From the NCBI RefSeq assembly GCF_011620665.1, contig NZ_WOYQ01000022.1:37525-92633 (forward strand): a stretch of DNA of 55,109 bases, written 5' to 3'. This DNA is from Microbacterium sp. GTDB taxonomy: Bacteria; Actinomycetota; Actinomycetes; Actinomycetales; Microbacteriaceae. The notes beneath the pieces are model-generated. The model was not told the DNA's origin and did not search any database. It worked only from the letters and a program-made list of their open reading frames with translations. Shown here piece by piece: positions 1-8,668 of this stretch (positions are counted from its first letter, which is position 1; every line of letters starts with the position of its first letter). The translations under genes and the position numbers were made by a program.

Positions 1-27
1 AAGATCAAGGAGAAGCGCGACCGCTGA
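1..27 (+). CDS. rplS: 50S ribosomal protein L19, C-terminal end (partial)
   Basis: The window opens inside a reading frame that gives KIKEKRDR and a TGA stop. This lysine/arginine-rich tail fits the C-terminus of ribosomal protein L19. In actinobacteria rplS lies directly upstream of lepB and rnhB, which follow here. Only eight residues are visible, so the call rests mainly on gene order. Confidence 0.6.
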   Translation, partial: KIKEKRDR

Positions 28-33
28 GTCACG

Positions 34-83
34 CTTCCTTCTTCCTTCTTCCTTCTTCCTTCCTTCCTTCCTCCCCCTTCTCC
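34..83 (+). repeat. pyrimidine-only tandem repeat (CTTCCTT units)
   Basis: Four perfect copies of the 7-mer CTTCCTT run from 34 to 61. They are followed by CCTT units and a C-rich end, giving about 50 bases with no purine on the + strand. The tract lies between the rplS stop and the lepB ribosome-binding site. Such tracts can slip during replication; any effect on lepB is not shown by the sequence. Confidence 0.85.
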
Positions 84-109
84 GCGGATCTGCCCACAGA
101 AGGACGCGA

Positions 110-841
110 ATGACCTCCGAGATCACCGCCGGTGACGCGCGGCCTGAAGCGCGTCGTCGCGGCGGGTGGTCGCTCGTGCGCGACGTTCTGGTGATCCTGG
201 TCGTCGCCGTTGTCGTCTCGTTCCTCATCAAGACGTTTCTCGTGCGCTCGTTCTACATCCCTTCCGGATCGATGGAGCAGACGCTGCAGATCAACGATCG
301 GATTCTCGTCGATGAGCTGACGCCGCGGTTCGGCGGCTACGACCGTGGCGACATCGTGGTCTTCCGCGATCCCGGCGGCTGGCTTCCGGTCCAAGTGGAG
401 CCCGCGCAGAGCGTCGCGGTACAGGCGGTCGACTGGTTGATGTCGATCGTGGGCATTTCGGCGTCGGACAGCAAGGATCATCTGATCAAGCGGATCATCG
501 GCATCGGCGGAGACCGCGTCGTGTGCTGCAACGCGCTGGGGCAGATCACGGTCAACGGGACGCCGATCGATGAGACCTCCTACCTCAACCTCGCGGCGGG
601 TCAGAGCGCACCCGAGGTGATGCCGTTCGACGTCACCGTTCCGGTCGGCTCCCTGTGGGTGCTCGGCGACAACCGCGACCACTCGCGGGACTCCCGCTAC
701 AACGTGGACCAGCCGTCGCGGGGCTTCGTTCCAATCGACAATGTCGTCGGTCGGGCCTTTCTGACGACGTGGCCGCTGACCAGATTCGGCTTGCTCGACT
801 TCCACCACGATGTCTTCGACGGGACCCCGGCGCCGCGATGA
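110..841 (+). CDS. lepB: signal peptidase I
   Basis: This is a type I signal peptidase, a membrane-anchored serine protease that cleaves signal peptides from Sec- and Tat-exported proteins on the outer face of the membrane. The 243-residue product has a short cytoplasmic N-terminus, one membrane segment (about residues 22-44) and then the protease domain. The SGSM box carries the nucleophile Ser54, and the KRIIGIGGD box carries the general base Lys127. The family box GDNRDHSRDSR is near residues 187-197. The ATG is preceded by AAGGA at about 100-105. The stop overlaps the rnhB start by four bases (ATGA), so the two are co-translated. The single membrane segment and moderate length fit the actinobacterial form. 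Confidence 0.96.
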   Translation: MTSEITAGDARPEARRRGGWSLVRDVLVILVVAVVVSFLIKTFLVRSFYIPSGSMEQTLQINDRILVDELTPRFGGYDRGDIVVFRDPGGWLPVQVEPAQSVAVQAVDWLMSIVGISASDSKDHLIKRIIGIGGDRVVCCNALGQITVNGTPIDETSYLNLAAGQSAPEVMPFDVTVPVGSLWVLGDNRDHSRDSRYNVDQPSRGFVPIDNVVGRAFLTTWPLTRFGLLDFHHDVFDGTPAPR

Positions 842-1512
842 CGGTCGTGATGCCGCGGCTCACGGTCGAACGTCGGCTCCTGCGTGAGCACACGCTGATC
901 ATCGCGTGCGACGAGGTTGGACGCGGTGCAGTGGCGGGGCCGGTCGCGGTTGGTGCAGTCGTGATGGATGCCGCGGCAGCGCGCCGCCGGATCCCCGAGG
1001 GGCTGCGTGACTCGAAGCTGGTCGCGGAGCACCACCGGCCTGCCGTGGCTGCACGCGCCGCGGGGTGGGTGCCTGCATCGAGCGTCGGGTGGGCGTCTGC
1101 GCGAGAGATCGACGAAGTCGGGATCATCCGCGCACTGGGCTTGGCGGCGGTTCGGGCGATCGCTGATCTGAGGACGTGCGTCGTCGTGCCGGAGGATGCC
1201 GTGGTCATTCTCGACGGAAACCACGACTACATCACCCCGGCCGGCGGTGCCGGTCTCCGCGTGCAGCCCATCATCAAGGCCGACCGCGACTGCGCGTCCG
1301 CGGCGGCGGCATCCGTCCTCGCCAAGGTCGCCCGTGACGAGCTGATGGTGAGGCTTCATGATGAGCAGCCTGTCTACGGCTGGGCGCGCAACAAGGGTTA
1401 CGCGAGCCCCGCGCATCGCGAAGCGATCCGCGCACATGGGCTGAGCCCCCACCACCGGGCGTCGTGGGCTATCACGGACGCTCCGACGCTGTTCCGACTC
1501 GGCGACATCTAG
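838..1512 (+). CDS. rnhB: ribonuclease HII
   Basis: RNase HII cuts the RNA strand of RNA-DNA hybrids and starts removal of single ribonucleotides from DNA. The 224-residue product has the first acidic motif DEVGRG near residues 24-29, a DSK box, the ILDGNHDY segment and the KADRDCASAAAASVLAKVARD block that holds the last metal ligand. The ATG at 838 gives a four-base ATGA overlap with lepB. A second in-frame ATG at 850 is possible but would lose the overlap. The TAG stop is also the first half of a TAGACT -10-like hexamer in front of the next gene. Confidence 0.95.
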   Translation: MTVVMPRLTVERRLLREHTLIIACDEVGRGAVAGPVAVGAVVMDAAAARRRIPEGLRDSKLVAEHHRPAVAARAAGWVPASSVGWASAREIDEVGIIRALGLAAVRAIADLRTCVVVPEDAVVILDGNHDYITPAGGAGLRVQPIIKADRDCASAAAASVLAKVARDELMVRLHDEQPVYGWARNKGYASPAHREAIRAHGLSPHHRASWAITDAPTLFRLGDI

Positions 1513-1515
1513 ACT
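1510..1515 (+). promoter_or_regulatory. -10-like TAGACT before the DUF2469 gene
   Basis: TAGACT begins with the rnhB stop codon and ends 9 bases before the ATG at 1525. Transcription from it would give no leader or one of only 2-3 bases. No convincing -35 is visible. The GGAAAG in between could instead act as a ribosome-binding site. Confidence 0.4.
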
Positions 1516-1524
1516 GGAAAGACC

Positions 1525-1848
1525 ATGGACGACGAAGTATTCGAGGACTACGACCGCGAGCTGGAACTGGCGCTCTACAAGGAGTACCGCGACGTGGTGT
1601 CGCAGTTTCAGTACGTGATCGAGACCGAGCGTCGGTTCTATCTCGCCAACGACGTCAACGTCGTGCGTCGCGACACCGAGCACGATTTCTACTTCGAGAT
1701 CTCGATGACGGACGTCTGGGTATGGGACATCTACCGCGCGGACCGCTTCGTGAAGTCCGTCCGGGTGTTGACCTTCAAGGATGTCAACGTCGAAGAGCTT
1801 CAGCGCCGTGACTTCCAGCTGCCGGACGAGCTGTCGCTCGATTCCTGA
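1525..1848 (+). CDS. DUF2469 family protein
   Basis: This 107-residue acidic protein starts MDDEVFEDYDRELELALYKE and is rich in aromatic residues, with a DVWVWDIYR segment near the middle. It matches the small DUF2469 family, which is conserved across actinobacteria directly after rnhB. No signal peptide or membrane segment is seen, so it is probably cytoplasmic. Its biochemical role is not established, and I see no catalytic motif. The strict position between rnhB and yraN suggests a housekeeping role in this locus. Confidence 0.9.
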   Translation: MDDEVFEDYDRELELALYKEYRDVVSQFQYVIETERRFYLANDVNVVRRDTEHDFYFEISMTDVWVWDIYRADRFVKSVRVLTFKDVNVEELQRRDFQLPDELSLDS

Positions 1849-1950
1849 GGCGACTCCATCGCCCTCTCCCCAGGCGGCTGATCTTCGCGACTGTCCACCG
1901 ATCGGTCGTGTTCGAGGGCGGGCGTTCGCCGACGCGAGCACCCTGCTCTC

Positions 1951-2313
1951 ATGGCACAAAAGGACGACCGCGGTCGCGCAGGCGAGCATCGCGCGGCGCG
2001 GCATCTGCAGGATCAGGGGTTCACGGTTGTCGACCGCAACTGGCGGTGCGCAGCCGGTGAGCTCGACATCGTCGCCGTCGACGGGCGTGATCTCGTTGTC
2101 GTCGAGGTCAAGACGCGACGCACCGAGTGGTTCGGCCATCCGTTCGACGCCGTCGACAAGCGCAAGCGCGATCGCCTCTGGCGGCTTGCCTGCACGTGGG
2201 TGACAGCTCACCCTGATCTTGCTCGCGGCCGGCGCCTGCGACTCGACGTCATCGGAGTCACGGGGGAGGATCCGGCGACGGCCATCCTCGAGCACCTGGT
2301 GGACCTGCGATGA
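1951..2313 (+). CDS. YraN / UPF0102 family endonuclease-fold protein
   Basis: The 120-residue product has the PD-(D/E)xK nuclease-like signature of UPF0102: a glutamate in RAGEHRAARHL, then GELDIVA, then VVVEVKTR (about residues 49-56). Members are predicted Holliday-junction or DNA-repair nucleases, but activity is poorly documented. It overlaps the yifB start by four bases (ATGA), so translation is coupled. About 100 non-coding bases separate it from the DUF2469 gene. No clear Shine-Dalgarno sequence precedes this ATG. The yraN-yifB-dprA-xerC series is a conserved DNA-processing cluster in actinobacteria. Confidence 0.9.
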   Translation: MAQKDDRGRAGEHRAARHLQDQGFTVVDRNWRCAAGELDIVAVDGRDLVVVEVKTRRTEWFGHPFDAVDKRKRDRLWRLACTWVTAHPDLARGRRLRLDVIGVTGEDPATAILEHLVDLR

Positions 2314-3842
2314 CGCTCGGGCGTACCTGGGGCGTCGTGCTCTCGGGACTGCGCGGCGACCTCGTCGAAGTCGAGGCCGACCTGTCGAACCAGGTCCCGG
2401 GATTCCAGATCATCGGGTTGGCGGACAAGGCGATCGGCGAAGCCCATCAGCGCGTGCACAACGCGTGCTCCAACAGCGACCTGCCGCTTCCGCGCCGCAA
2501 ACTCACGGTGAATCTGTCCCCGGCGAGCCTTCCGAAGCAGGGATCGGGGCTCGACGTGGCGATCGCGATCTCCGCGATCGCCACGGTGCGGGCGATGGAT
2601 GCCGCTTCGCTCGCGTCTACCGTGCACATCGGCGAACTGGGCTTGGACGGGCGTCTGCGTCCCGTTCCCGGTGTGCTGCCGGCGGTGCGCGCGGCCGCAC
2701 GAGCGGGAATGCGGCGCGTGGTCGTCCCCCATGCCAATCGCGCTGAAGCCGAACTGGTGTCGGGTGTCGAGGTCACCGGCGCGGTCGATCTGCGCGATGT
2801 CGCCCGCCACCACGGTCTGGACGTTGAGGACGCCGGCCTCGCTCCCGTGCCGATCGCCACCGTCGAGGTCGCCCCATCGGTCGAACGACTCGACCTGGCC
2901 GACGTGATCGGTCAGCAAGACGCGGTGGATGCCCTCGTCGTCGCCGCGGCGGGCGGCCATCACGTCCTGATGAGCGGGCCGCCCGGAGCCGGCAAGACGA
3001 TGCTTGCTCGGCGGCTGCCGGGCATCCTCCCTGACCTCGACGATGAGGCGGCGCTGCAGGCCGCTTCGCTCCGTTCGCTCGCCGGGCTGCCCGTGCCCGG
3101 TCTCAGTCGGACTCCGCCGTTCGAGGCTCCGCACCACTCGGCAAGCGTCGCGGCGCTGGTCGGCGGCGGCAGTCGCACCGTGCGCCCGGGCGCGATCGCG
3201 CGGGCGAGTGGTGGCGTGCTCTTCCTGGATGAGGCGGGCGAGTTCGGCGGCCAGGCGCTGGACGCGCTGCGGCAGCCCCTGGAGAGCGGGGATATCGAGA
3301 TCCATCGCGCCGGATTCCGTGCGACCTTCCCGGCCCGATTCCAGCTCATCCTGGCGACCAATCCCTGCCCCTGCGGCAATTACGGCGTGCCGGGCGGGGA
3401 GTGCGTGTGCCCCTCGCTGTCCATCCGCCGGTATCTCGGGAAGCTGTCCGGTCCGCTGCTGGATCGCATCGACATCGAACTTTCGCTGCAGCGGGTCGCG
3501 GTCGCGCGGCGCGCGGATGCGGATGTCGCGACCATCACCACGGCGCACGCGCGCGAGCTGGTCGCCCAGGCGCGCGAGCGCGCACTGGCGCGGTTGCGCG
3601 GCACGCCGTGGCGCATGAACGCGCAGGTATCCGGTTCCTGGCTGCGGACCGGACCGATGGCACCGGAGCCCGCGATCCGGCGGCCGCTGGATGCCGCGCT
3701 GCACCGCGGCTCGCTGACGCTGCGCGGCTACGACCGGGTGCTCCGCGTGGCCTGGAGCGTCGCGGATCTGGCCGGTCGCGAGCGCCTCTCGGTGGCGGAC
3801 ATCGGGCGCGCGCTCTACCTGAAGAAGGGAGCTCTCGCATGA
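2310..3842 (+). CDS. YifB/ComM family Mg-chelatase-like AAA+ ATPase
   Basis: This is a 510-residue AAA+ ATPase of the YifB/ComM family. The N-terminal Lon-protease-like fold (about residues 1-190) carries no obvious protease site. The ATPase core follows, with Walker A GPPGAGKT near residue 225, Walker B LFLDEAGEF and the ATNPCPCGNYG sensor region. A Mg_chelatase_C region ends the protein. ComM in proteobacteria is a branch-migration helicase used in natural transformation; the actinobacterial role is inferred. It overlaps both yraN and dprA by four bases, so the three are one translationally coupled operon. Confidence 0.93.
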   Translation: MTLGRTWGVVLSGLRGDLVEVEADLSNQVPGFQIIGLADKAIGEAHQRVHNACSNSDLPLPRRKLTVNLSPASLPKQGSGLDVAIAISAIATVRAMDAASLASTVHIGELGLDGRLRPVPGVLPAVRAAARAGMRRVVVPHANRAEAELVSGVEVTGAVDLRDVARHHGLDVEDAGLAPVPIATVEVAPSVERLDLADVIGQQDAVDALVVAAAGGHHVLMSGPPGAGKTMLARRLPGILPDLDDEAALQAASLRSLAGLPVPGLSRTPPFEAPHHSASVAALVGGGSRTVRPGAIARASGGVLFLDEAGEFGGQALDALRQPLESGDIEIHRAGFRATFPARFQLILATNPCPCGNYGVPGGECVCPSLSIRRYLGKLSGPLLDRIDIELSLQRVAVARRADADVATITTAHARELVAQARERALARLRGTPWRMNAQVSGSWLRTGPMAPEPAIRRPLDAALHRGSLTLRGYDRVLRVAWSVADLAGRERLSVADIGRALYLKKGALA

Positions 3843-5038
3843 GCGATATCGACCTGCGCCCCTCGGTGGCGCGCGCCGCGCTCGGCGCACTCGTCGACGT
3901 CGATGATGATACGGCGGCAGTGACGGCCTACGCGCGCGCGCTCTGGTCGACGCTCACCGAACCCGGCGACGGCGTGGCCGGTGCCCTCGTCGCGACCTTC
4001 GGCGCCGTGCGGGCACTCGAAATCGCGGTGGGTGATTCGTCCGCAGAGGCTCCGGCGGCGCAGGCCGGTCTGAGCTCTGCTGCGCTGAGCGCCGGACGAG
4101 CGCGCTGGCAGCCGCGGCGCGGCGATCACAGGCAGGCATTGGATACGGCGCGCCGAGCCGGTGTACGCCTCATCACGCCCGAGGACGCGGCGTGGCCGGT
4201 GCGGCTGACCGATCTGGGCGCGCACGCGCCACTGTGCCTCTGGACGCTCGGGGATATCGCCCAATTGGCGCCCAAGGTCGCGGTCGCCCTCGTCGGCGCG
4301 CGTGCGGCGTCGGCATATGGTGAGCATGTCGCGACTGATCTGGCGGCCGAGTGTGCATCATCAGGGATCGCCGTCTTCTCGGGCGCAGCCTACGGGATCG
4401 ACGGCGCCGCGCACCGGGGGGCGCTGTCGGTCCGCGGCTCCACGATCGCTGTACTCGCCGGCGGCGTGGAACGGCCCTACCCGGCTGGACATCGAGATCT
4501 CATCGACCGCGTCGCGCGCCAGGGGGTCGTCGTCGCCGAGGTTCCGTGCGGGTCGTCGCCGACCAAGTGGCGCTTCCTCGGCCGCAACAGGCTGATCGCA
4601 GCACTCTCGGACGCGACCGTCGTCGTCGAGGCGGGGTGGCGGTCGGGCGCGCTGAACACGGCCCATCACGCCGCCGAACTCGGACGCCCGCTCGGCGCGG
4701 TACCCGGAGCGGTGACCAGTGCCACCTCGGCCGGGTGCCATCGCCTGCTCCGCGAGTTGGATGCGGTGTGCATCACGGGTCCCGCGGATGTGCGGGAGAT
4801 GCTCGGCGCCGGTGACGTCGAACAGTTCGATGGCGCGCTGTTCGATGCGAGGGACTACACGGGGGAGCGCAGCCGCATCCTCGATGCGTTGACGAGCCGA
4901 TCCGCGCGGTCGACGGTCGACGTCGCACGTCGTAGCGGGTTCTCGGTCGCCGATGCCGCAGCACTGCTCGGGTTGCTGGAGCTGGAGGGCACCGTCACGC
5001 GATGGGGCGAGGGATGGCGGCGCGGCCCCGGAGAATGA
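3839..5038 (+). CDS. dprA: DNA-processing protein DprA (Smf family)
   Basis: DprA binds incoming single-stranded DNA and loads RecA during transformation; homologues also occur in species not known to be competent. The 399-residue product has an N-terminal helical region, a Rossmann-like core starting at [15 protein letters not shown], the ssDNA-binding segment [16 protein letters not shown], the [11 protein letters not shown] block and a winged-helix-like C-terminus (about residues 335-395). The ATG at 3839 forms an ATGA overlap with yifB. A competence role here is inference; the family motifs are clear. Confidence 0.93.
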   Translation: MSDIDLRPSVARAALGALVDVDDDTAAVTAYARALWSTLTEPGDGVAGALVATFGAVRALEIAVGDSSAEAPAAQAGLSSAALSAGRARWQPRRGDHRQALDTARRAGVRLITPEDAAWPVRLTDLGAHAPLCLWTLGDIAQLAPKVAVALVGARAASAYGEHVATDLAAECASSGIAVFSGAAYGIDGAAHRGALSVRGSTIAVLAGGVERPYPAGHRDLIDRVARQGVVVAEVPCGSSPTKWRFLGRNRLIAALSDATVVVEAGWRSGALNTAHHAAELGRPLGAVPGAVTSATSAGCHRLLRELDAVCITGPADVREMLGAGDVEQFDGALFDARDYTGERSRILDALTSRSARSTVDVARRSGFSVADAAALLGLLELEGTVTRWGEGWRRGPGE

Positions 5039-5085
5039 CGGTGTGGCCGACGTCGTCGGGTCAGCCCGGAGGGCATGCTGGTGCT

Positions 5086-5985
5086 ATGCGAATCTCGGAG
5101 GCGGCGGCCGCGTGGGCCCACGACCTCACACACGTGCGCCGGCTGGCGCCCGCGACGGTGCGTGCGTACCGCAGTGATCTGCGGGACCTCGCGGAATCGC
5201 TGGGAGATCCCGACGTGACCGATGTGGACCTCGAGATGCTCCGCGAGTGGTTGTGGCGCGCGACGCAGCGCGGTGATGCCCGCTCGACACTCGCACGCCG
5301 CACCGCGTCGGTGCGGGGGATGTTCGCGTGGGCGACCGAGGAACAGCTCATCGCGATCGATCCCAGCCTGCGCCTCGTGGCTCCCAAGCGAGGTCGCACG
5401 CTGCCCACCGTTGCCACCGCTGCCACCATGAGCACTGTGCTCGACGCGGCGCGTGAGCGTGCCGCCGACGGTGACCCCGTCGCCCTCCGCGATGCGGCGC
5501 TGCTCGAGTTGCTGTATGCGGCCGCATTGCGCGTCGCCGAGATCTGCGGGACCGAACTCGCCGACCTCGACCGCGCCCGCCGCACGGTGCGGGTGCTCGG
5601 CAAGGGCGGCAAGGAGCGGGTCGTGCCCTACGGGGGCCCGGCCTCCGACGCACTCGACGCGTATCTTGTCCGCGGCCGCCCCGCACTCTCCGCCCGTGGC
5701 GCCGGTACCCCCGCCGTGTTCCTCGGTGTGCGTGGAGGGCGCCTGGGCGCACGATCGGCCTACGAGATCGTCTCGCGCACGGTCGCCCCGGCGCTGGGCG
5801 CGACGACGGTGGGTCCGCACTCGCTCCGGCATTCCGCCGCGACGCATCTGCTCGATGGCGGTGCGGACCTCCGCACGGTGCAAGAGATGCTCGGTCACGC
5901 GAGTCTCGGAACCACCCAGATCTACACTCACGTCTCCGCCGAGAAGCTGACGGCGAGCTATCGCCTCGCCCATCCCCGCGCGTGA
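5086..5985 (+). CDS. xerC: tyrosine recombinase XerC
   Basis: This 299-residue tyrosine recombinase has the length of XerC, which resolves chromosome dimers at dif with XerD. It has an N-terminal SAM-like core-binding domain (about 5-90) and a catalytic domain with the first Arg in ALRVAEI, Lys in [10 protein letters not shown], the [10 protein letters not shown] box and [14 protein letters not shown] with the Tyr nucleophile near the end. The position after dprA is the conserved place for the chromosomal xerC in actinobacteria, so this is not an integrase of a mobile element. The start ATG lies about 50 bases after the dprA stop. A weak CATGCT hexamer ends 6 bases before it. Confidence 0.92.
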   Translation: MRISEAAAAWAHDLTHVRRLAPATVRAYRSDLRDLAESLGDPDVTDVDLEMLREWLWRATQRGDARSTLARRTASVRGMFAWATEEQLIAIDPSLRLVAPKRGRTLPTVATAATMSTVLDAARERAADGDPVALRDAALLELLYAAALRVAEICGTELADLDRARRTVRVLGKGGKERVVPYGGPASDALDAYLVRGRPALSARGAGTPAVFLGVRGGRLGARSAYEIVSRTVAPALGATTVGPHSLRHSAATHLLDGGADLRTVQEMLGHASLGTTQIYTHVSAEKLTASYRLAHPRA

Positions 5986-6008
5986 GCACGCGGCGTGCGA
6001 ACCAGACG

Positions 6009-6509
6009 TCAGCAGCACGGCAGCAGGACCGCCCGTGGAATCGCGCTCACGAGCAGCATCGGGTTGATGTATTCGCCGTTCTCCCGGACTCCGAAATGGA
6101 CGGTGCCGCCGACCGCGTGCCCGCCGGATGCCGCCGCCGCGACGGCCTCGCCGGCGCGCACCGGCGCACCCACCGGCAGGCTTGCCGTCACGGGTTCGAG
6201 CGTTGTGACGAGGCCGTGGCCGTGATCGATCGTGAGCAGCGGACGCCCTGCGACGCTTCCCGCGAACGCGATGACCCCCGCGGCCGGCGCCACGATCGCT
6301 GTGCCGGGCGACACGGCGAGATCGATGCCACGGTGCCCCGGACCATAGCTGTGCGCGGGTGCGCGATAGGGCTCGGTCACCTGCACCGGATCGACCGGCC
6401 ACTGCCAGCCTTCTCGGCCGGTGGCAAGCGGGATGACGGCCGCCGCGGGCGGGGCAGCACCCGTGACGCAGAGCACGGCGACAAGCAGCACGACGGCGAT
6501 CGATCGCAT
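6009..6509 (-). CDS. secreted M23/LytM-family peptidase-like protein
   Basis: The 166-residue protein begins with a signal peptide (hydrophobic residues 5-20, small-residue cleavage area APPAAA near 19-24). A compact LytM domain follows. The first zinc ligands are in HRGIDL, a second block is HGHGLVTTLEPV, and the third is TVHFGVR. LytM enzymes cut peptidoglycan cross-links. Here the first His of the usual HxH motif is Thr and the usual Tyr-x-His region reads LEPV, so hydrolysis is doubtful even though the zinc ligands are kept. This LytM-like subtype next to rpsB is usual in actinobacteria. It is convergent with xerC and divergent from rpsB. Confidence 0.85.
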   Translation of the reverse strand: MRSIAVVLLVAVLCVTGAAPPAAAVIPLATGREGWQWPVDPVQVTEPYRAPAHSYGPGHRGIDLAVSPGTAIVAPAAGVIAFAGSVAGRPLLTIDHGHGLVTTLEPVTASLPVGAPVRAGEAVAAAASGGHAVGGTVHFGVRENGEYINPMLLVSAIPRAVLLPCC

Positions 6510-6822
6510 GTCGGACAGCTTTGCCGGGCACCACTGCGCTGCACGCGTGAGCGGCGCGATCGGTGGAGAACTGCGCCCGGCGATCGACGGGGGAGGAAGC
6601 TCCGCGGCTGATACACTGAGAGGGCATCCCGCTTGTCGGGGTGACTCCGCGTGCCCATAGCACCGCGAGGACGATCGGTTCTCGCATCGCGGCATCCACA
6701 TCCCAGGTCCCCCCGCTCCGGCGGTGGGTGGGTGTGCGCCGGGCACCAGGCTCGCTGCGACCGTCCGGTCCGGCGAGGACAACCGAAAGGGCGCCCCCGC
6801 GCGCCGGAACAGGAGAACGGCC
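6510..6822. promoter_or_regulatory. intergenic region with the rpsB leader and divergent promoters
   Basis: This is the only stretch over 300 bases without a gene. It must hold the promoters for the minus-strand LytM-like gene and for rpsB. A TACACT hexamer at 6612-6617 could be the rpsB -10 and would give a leader of about 200 bases. Short hairpins are possible, for example GCGAG at 6665-6669 with CTCGC at 6681-6685. I recognise no known riboswitch. AGGAG at 6811-6815 is the rpsB ribosome-binding site. Confidence 0.45.
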
Positions 6823-7701
6823 ATGGCCGTCGTCACCATTCGCCAGCTGCTCGACAGCGGCGTCCACTTCGGACACCAGACCCGCCGGTGGAACCCGAAG
6901 GTCAAGCGATTCATCCTCACGGAGCGCTCCGGCATCCACATCATCGACCTGCAGCAGTCGCTGGGATTCATCGACAAGGCCTATGAGTACGTCCGCGAGA
7001 CCGTCGCCCACGGCGGCACGGTTCTGTTCGTCGGCACGAAGAAGCAGGCTCAGGAAGTCATCGCCGAGCAGGCGACGCGCGTCGGCCAGCCGTATGTCAA
7101 CCAGCGCTGGCTGGGTGGATTGCTGACGAACTTCCAGACGGTCTCCAAGCGTCTGGCTCGCATGAAGGAGCTCGAGGAGCTCGACTTCGAGAACCCGGCG
7201 GAGAGCGGCTTCACCAAGAAGGAGCTCCTGCTGAAGAAGCGTGAGCTCGACAAGCTGCACAAGTCGCTCGGCGGTATCCGCAACTTGCAGAAGACCCCGT
7301 CGGCCATCTGGGTCGTCGACGCGAAGCGCGAGCACCTTGCCATCGACGAGGCGAAGAAGCTCGGCATCCCCGTGATCGGCATTCTCGACACGAACGCCGA
7401 CCCCGACGAGTTCCAGTTCCCGATCCCCGGCAACGACGACGCGATCCGCTCGGTCGGCCTGCTGACCCGCATCATCGCCGACGCCGCCGCCGAGGGCCTC
7501 ATCCAGCGTCACCAGCCGAGTGAAGAGGCACAGGATGCCGAGCCCCTGGCCGATTGGGAACTCGAGCTGCTCGAGCAGCCCGTCACCGACGCTGCCGAGG
7601 ACGTGGTCGAGGTCGAGGTCGAAACCATCGCGTCCGGATCGGACGAGGCAGCACCCGTGCAGGACGAGGCCGCGGAAGCAGTCAAGGAAGCCGCGGAGTA
7701 A
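6823..7701 (+). CDS. rpsB: 30S ribosomal protein S2
   Basis: S2 is a late-assembling protein of the small subunit, needed with S1 for mRNA binding. The 292-residue product opens with [20 protein letters not shown] and has the [11 protein letters not shown] and [14 protein letters not shown] blocks of S2. The last 50 or so residues are an acidic Ala/Glu/Val-rich tail, as in other actinobacterial S2 proteins, which makes it longer than the E. coli protein. AGGAG sits 7 bases before the ATG. It is followed at 52 bases by tsf, the usual pair. Confidence 0.98.
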   Translation: MAVVTIRQLLDSGVHFGHQTRRWNPKVKRFILTERSGIHIIDLQQSLGFIDKAYEYVRETVAHGGTVLFVGTKKQAQEVIAEQATRVGQPYVNQRWLGGLLTNFQTVSKRLARMKELEELDFENPAESGFTKKELLLKKRELDKLHKSLGGIRNLQKTPSAIWVVDAKREHLAIDEAKKLGIPVIGILDTNADPDEFQFPIPGNDDAIRSVGLLTRIIADAAAEGLIQRHQPSEEAQDAEPLADWELELLEQPVTDAAEDVVEVEVETIASGSDEAAPVQDEAAEAVKEAAE

Positions 7702-7753
7702 TTCCGCCACGGTACATCCACGAGAACTCACCACAACCAAGGAGCCGCCACCC

Positions 7754-8581
7754 ATGGCAAACTTCACCATCGCTGATATCAAGACGCTGCGGGAGCAGCT
7801 CGGCACGGGAATGGTCGACACCAAGAAGGCGCTCGAAGAGGCCGACGGCGACCTCGAGAAGGCCGTTGAAATCCTGCGTCTCAAGGGCGCGAAGGGCAAC
7901 GCGAAGCGCGCCGACCGGTCCACCAGTGAGGGCCTCGTCGCCGCCGCTGAAGTGAACGGCAAGGTGACGATCATCGAGCTGAACACCGAGACCGACTTCG
8001 TCGCGAAGAACGAGCGGTTCATCGCACTGGCCGACAAGGTGCTGGCAGCAGCGGCCGCCGTAGGCGCAGAGACAGTCGAATCCGCTCTTGCCGCGGATGC
8101 CGGCGGCCAGTCCGTGGCCGACCTCATCTCGGGCGAGGCCGCGATTCTCGGCGAGAAGGTCGAGCTCCGTCGCGCACGTACGCTCACCGGTGACGCATTC
8201 GAGATCTACCTGCACAAGACCAGCAAGGATCTGCCTCCGCAGATCGGAGTCGTGGTCGCCTACTCCGGTGCGGATGCCGAAACCGCGCGCAGCATCGCGC
8301 AGCACATCTCGTTCGCCAACCCGACCTACCTCTCACGCGAGGACGTCCCCGCAGCCGAGGTCGACAAGGAGCGCGAGATCGTCACCGAGATCTCCCGCAA
8401 TGAGGGAAAGCCCGAGGCGGCGCTGCCGAAGATCGTCGAGGGTCGCGTCGGCGCGTTCTTCAAGCAGGTCGCCTTGCTCGATCAGGACTATGCGAAAGAC
8501 AACAAGCTGTCCGTCGGCAAGGTTGCCGAGTCCGCAGGCATCACTGTCACCGACTTCGCACGCTTCAAGGTCGGCGCCTGA
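7754..8581 (+). CDS. tsf: elongation factor Ts
   Basis: EF-Ts exchanges GDP for GTP on EF-Tu. The 275-residue product has the N-terminal UBA-like domain (ADIKTLREQLGTGMVDTKKAL), the TDFV motif in ETDFVAKNERF that contacts EF-Tu, and two core subdomains ending at residue 275. AAGGAG lies about 9 bases before the ATG. It forms an operon with rpsB and is closed by a strong hairpin terminator 12 bases after its stop. Confidence 0.98.
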   Translation: MANFTIADIKTLREQLGTGMVDTKKALEEADGDLEKAVEILRLKGAKGNAKRADRSTSEGLVAAAEVNGKVTIIELNTETDFVAKNERFIALADKVLAAAAAVGAETVESALAADAGGQSVADLISGEAAILGEKVELRRARTLTGDAFEIYLHKTSKDLPPQIGVVVAYSGADAETARSIAQHISFANPTYLSREDVPAAEVDKEREIVTEISRNEGKPEAALPKIVEGRVGAFFKQVALLDQDYAKDNKLSVGKVAESAGITVTDFARFKVGA

Positions 8582-8588
8582 GGTGCCG

Positions 8589-8623
8589 AAAAGGGGCCCG
8601 CATCCCCGGATGCGGGCCCTTTC
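8589..8623 (+). terminator. rho-independent terminator after tsf
   Basis: A perfect 12-base stem, GGGCCCGCATCC at 8594-8605 with GGATGCGGGCCC at 8608-8619, is flanked by AAAA on the left and TTT on the right. The T-run is short, as is common in high-GC genomes. It ends the rpsB-tsf unit. Confidence 0.88.
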
Positions 8624-8640
8624 CATGCGCATGACTTCGA

Positions 8641-8646
8641 TAGTCT
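8641..8646 (+). promoter_or_regulatory. possible -10 (TAGTCT) of pyrH
   Basis: TAGTCT lies just after the tsf terminator and 22 bases before the pyrH GTG. A start about 7 bases downstream would leave a short leader with the GAAGAGGAA ribosome-binding site. No clear -35 is seen. Confidence 0.35.
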
Positions 8647-8668
8647 GCATCCGAGAAGAGGAACCCGC

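Noticed and set aside
4380..4440. DprA with SGAAYGID instead of SGLA-x-GID as an odd substitution
   Set aside because: To my knowledge this form is common in actinobacterial DprA; the surrounding motifs are normal.
5086..5985. Tyrosine recombinase as a sign of a mobile element
   Set aside because: Length, motifs and position after dprA fit chromosomal xerC. No att repeats, cargo or tRNA target lie nearby.
4855..8187. A 1110-codon open frame on the minus strand
   Set aside because: It runs antisense through dprA, xerC, rpsB and tsf, which are certain genes. Long shadow frames are expected at high GC. Only the part at 6009-6509 is a real minus-strand gene.
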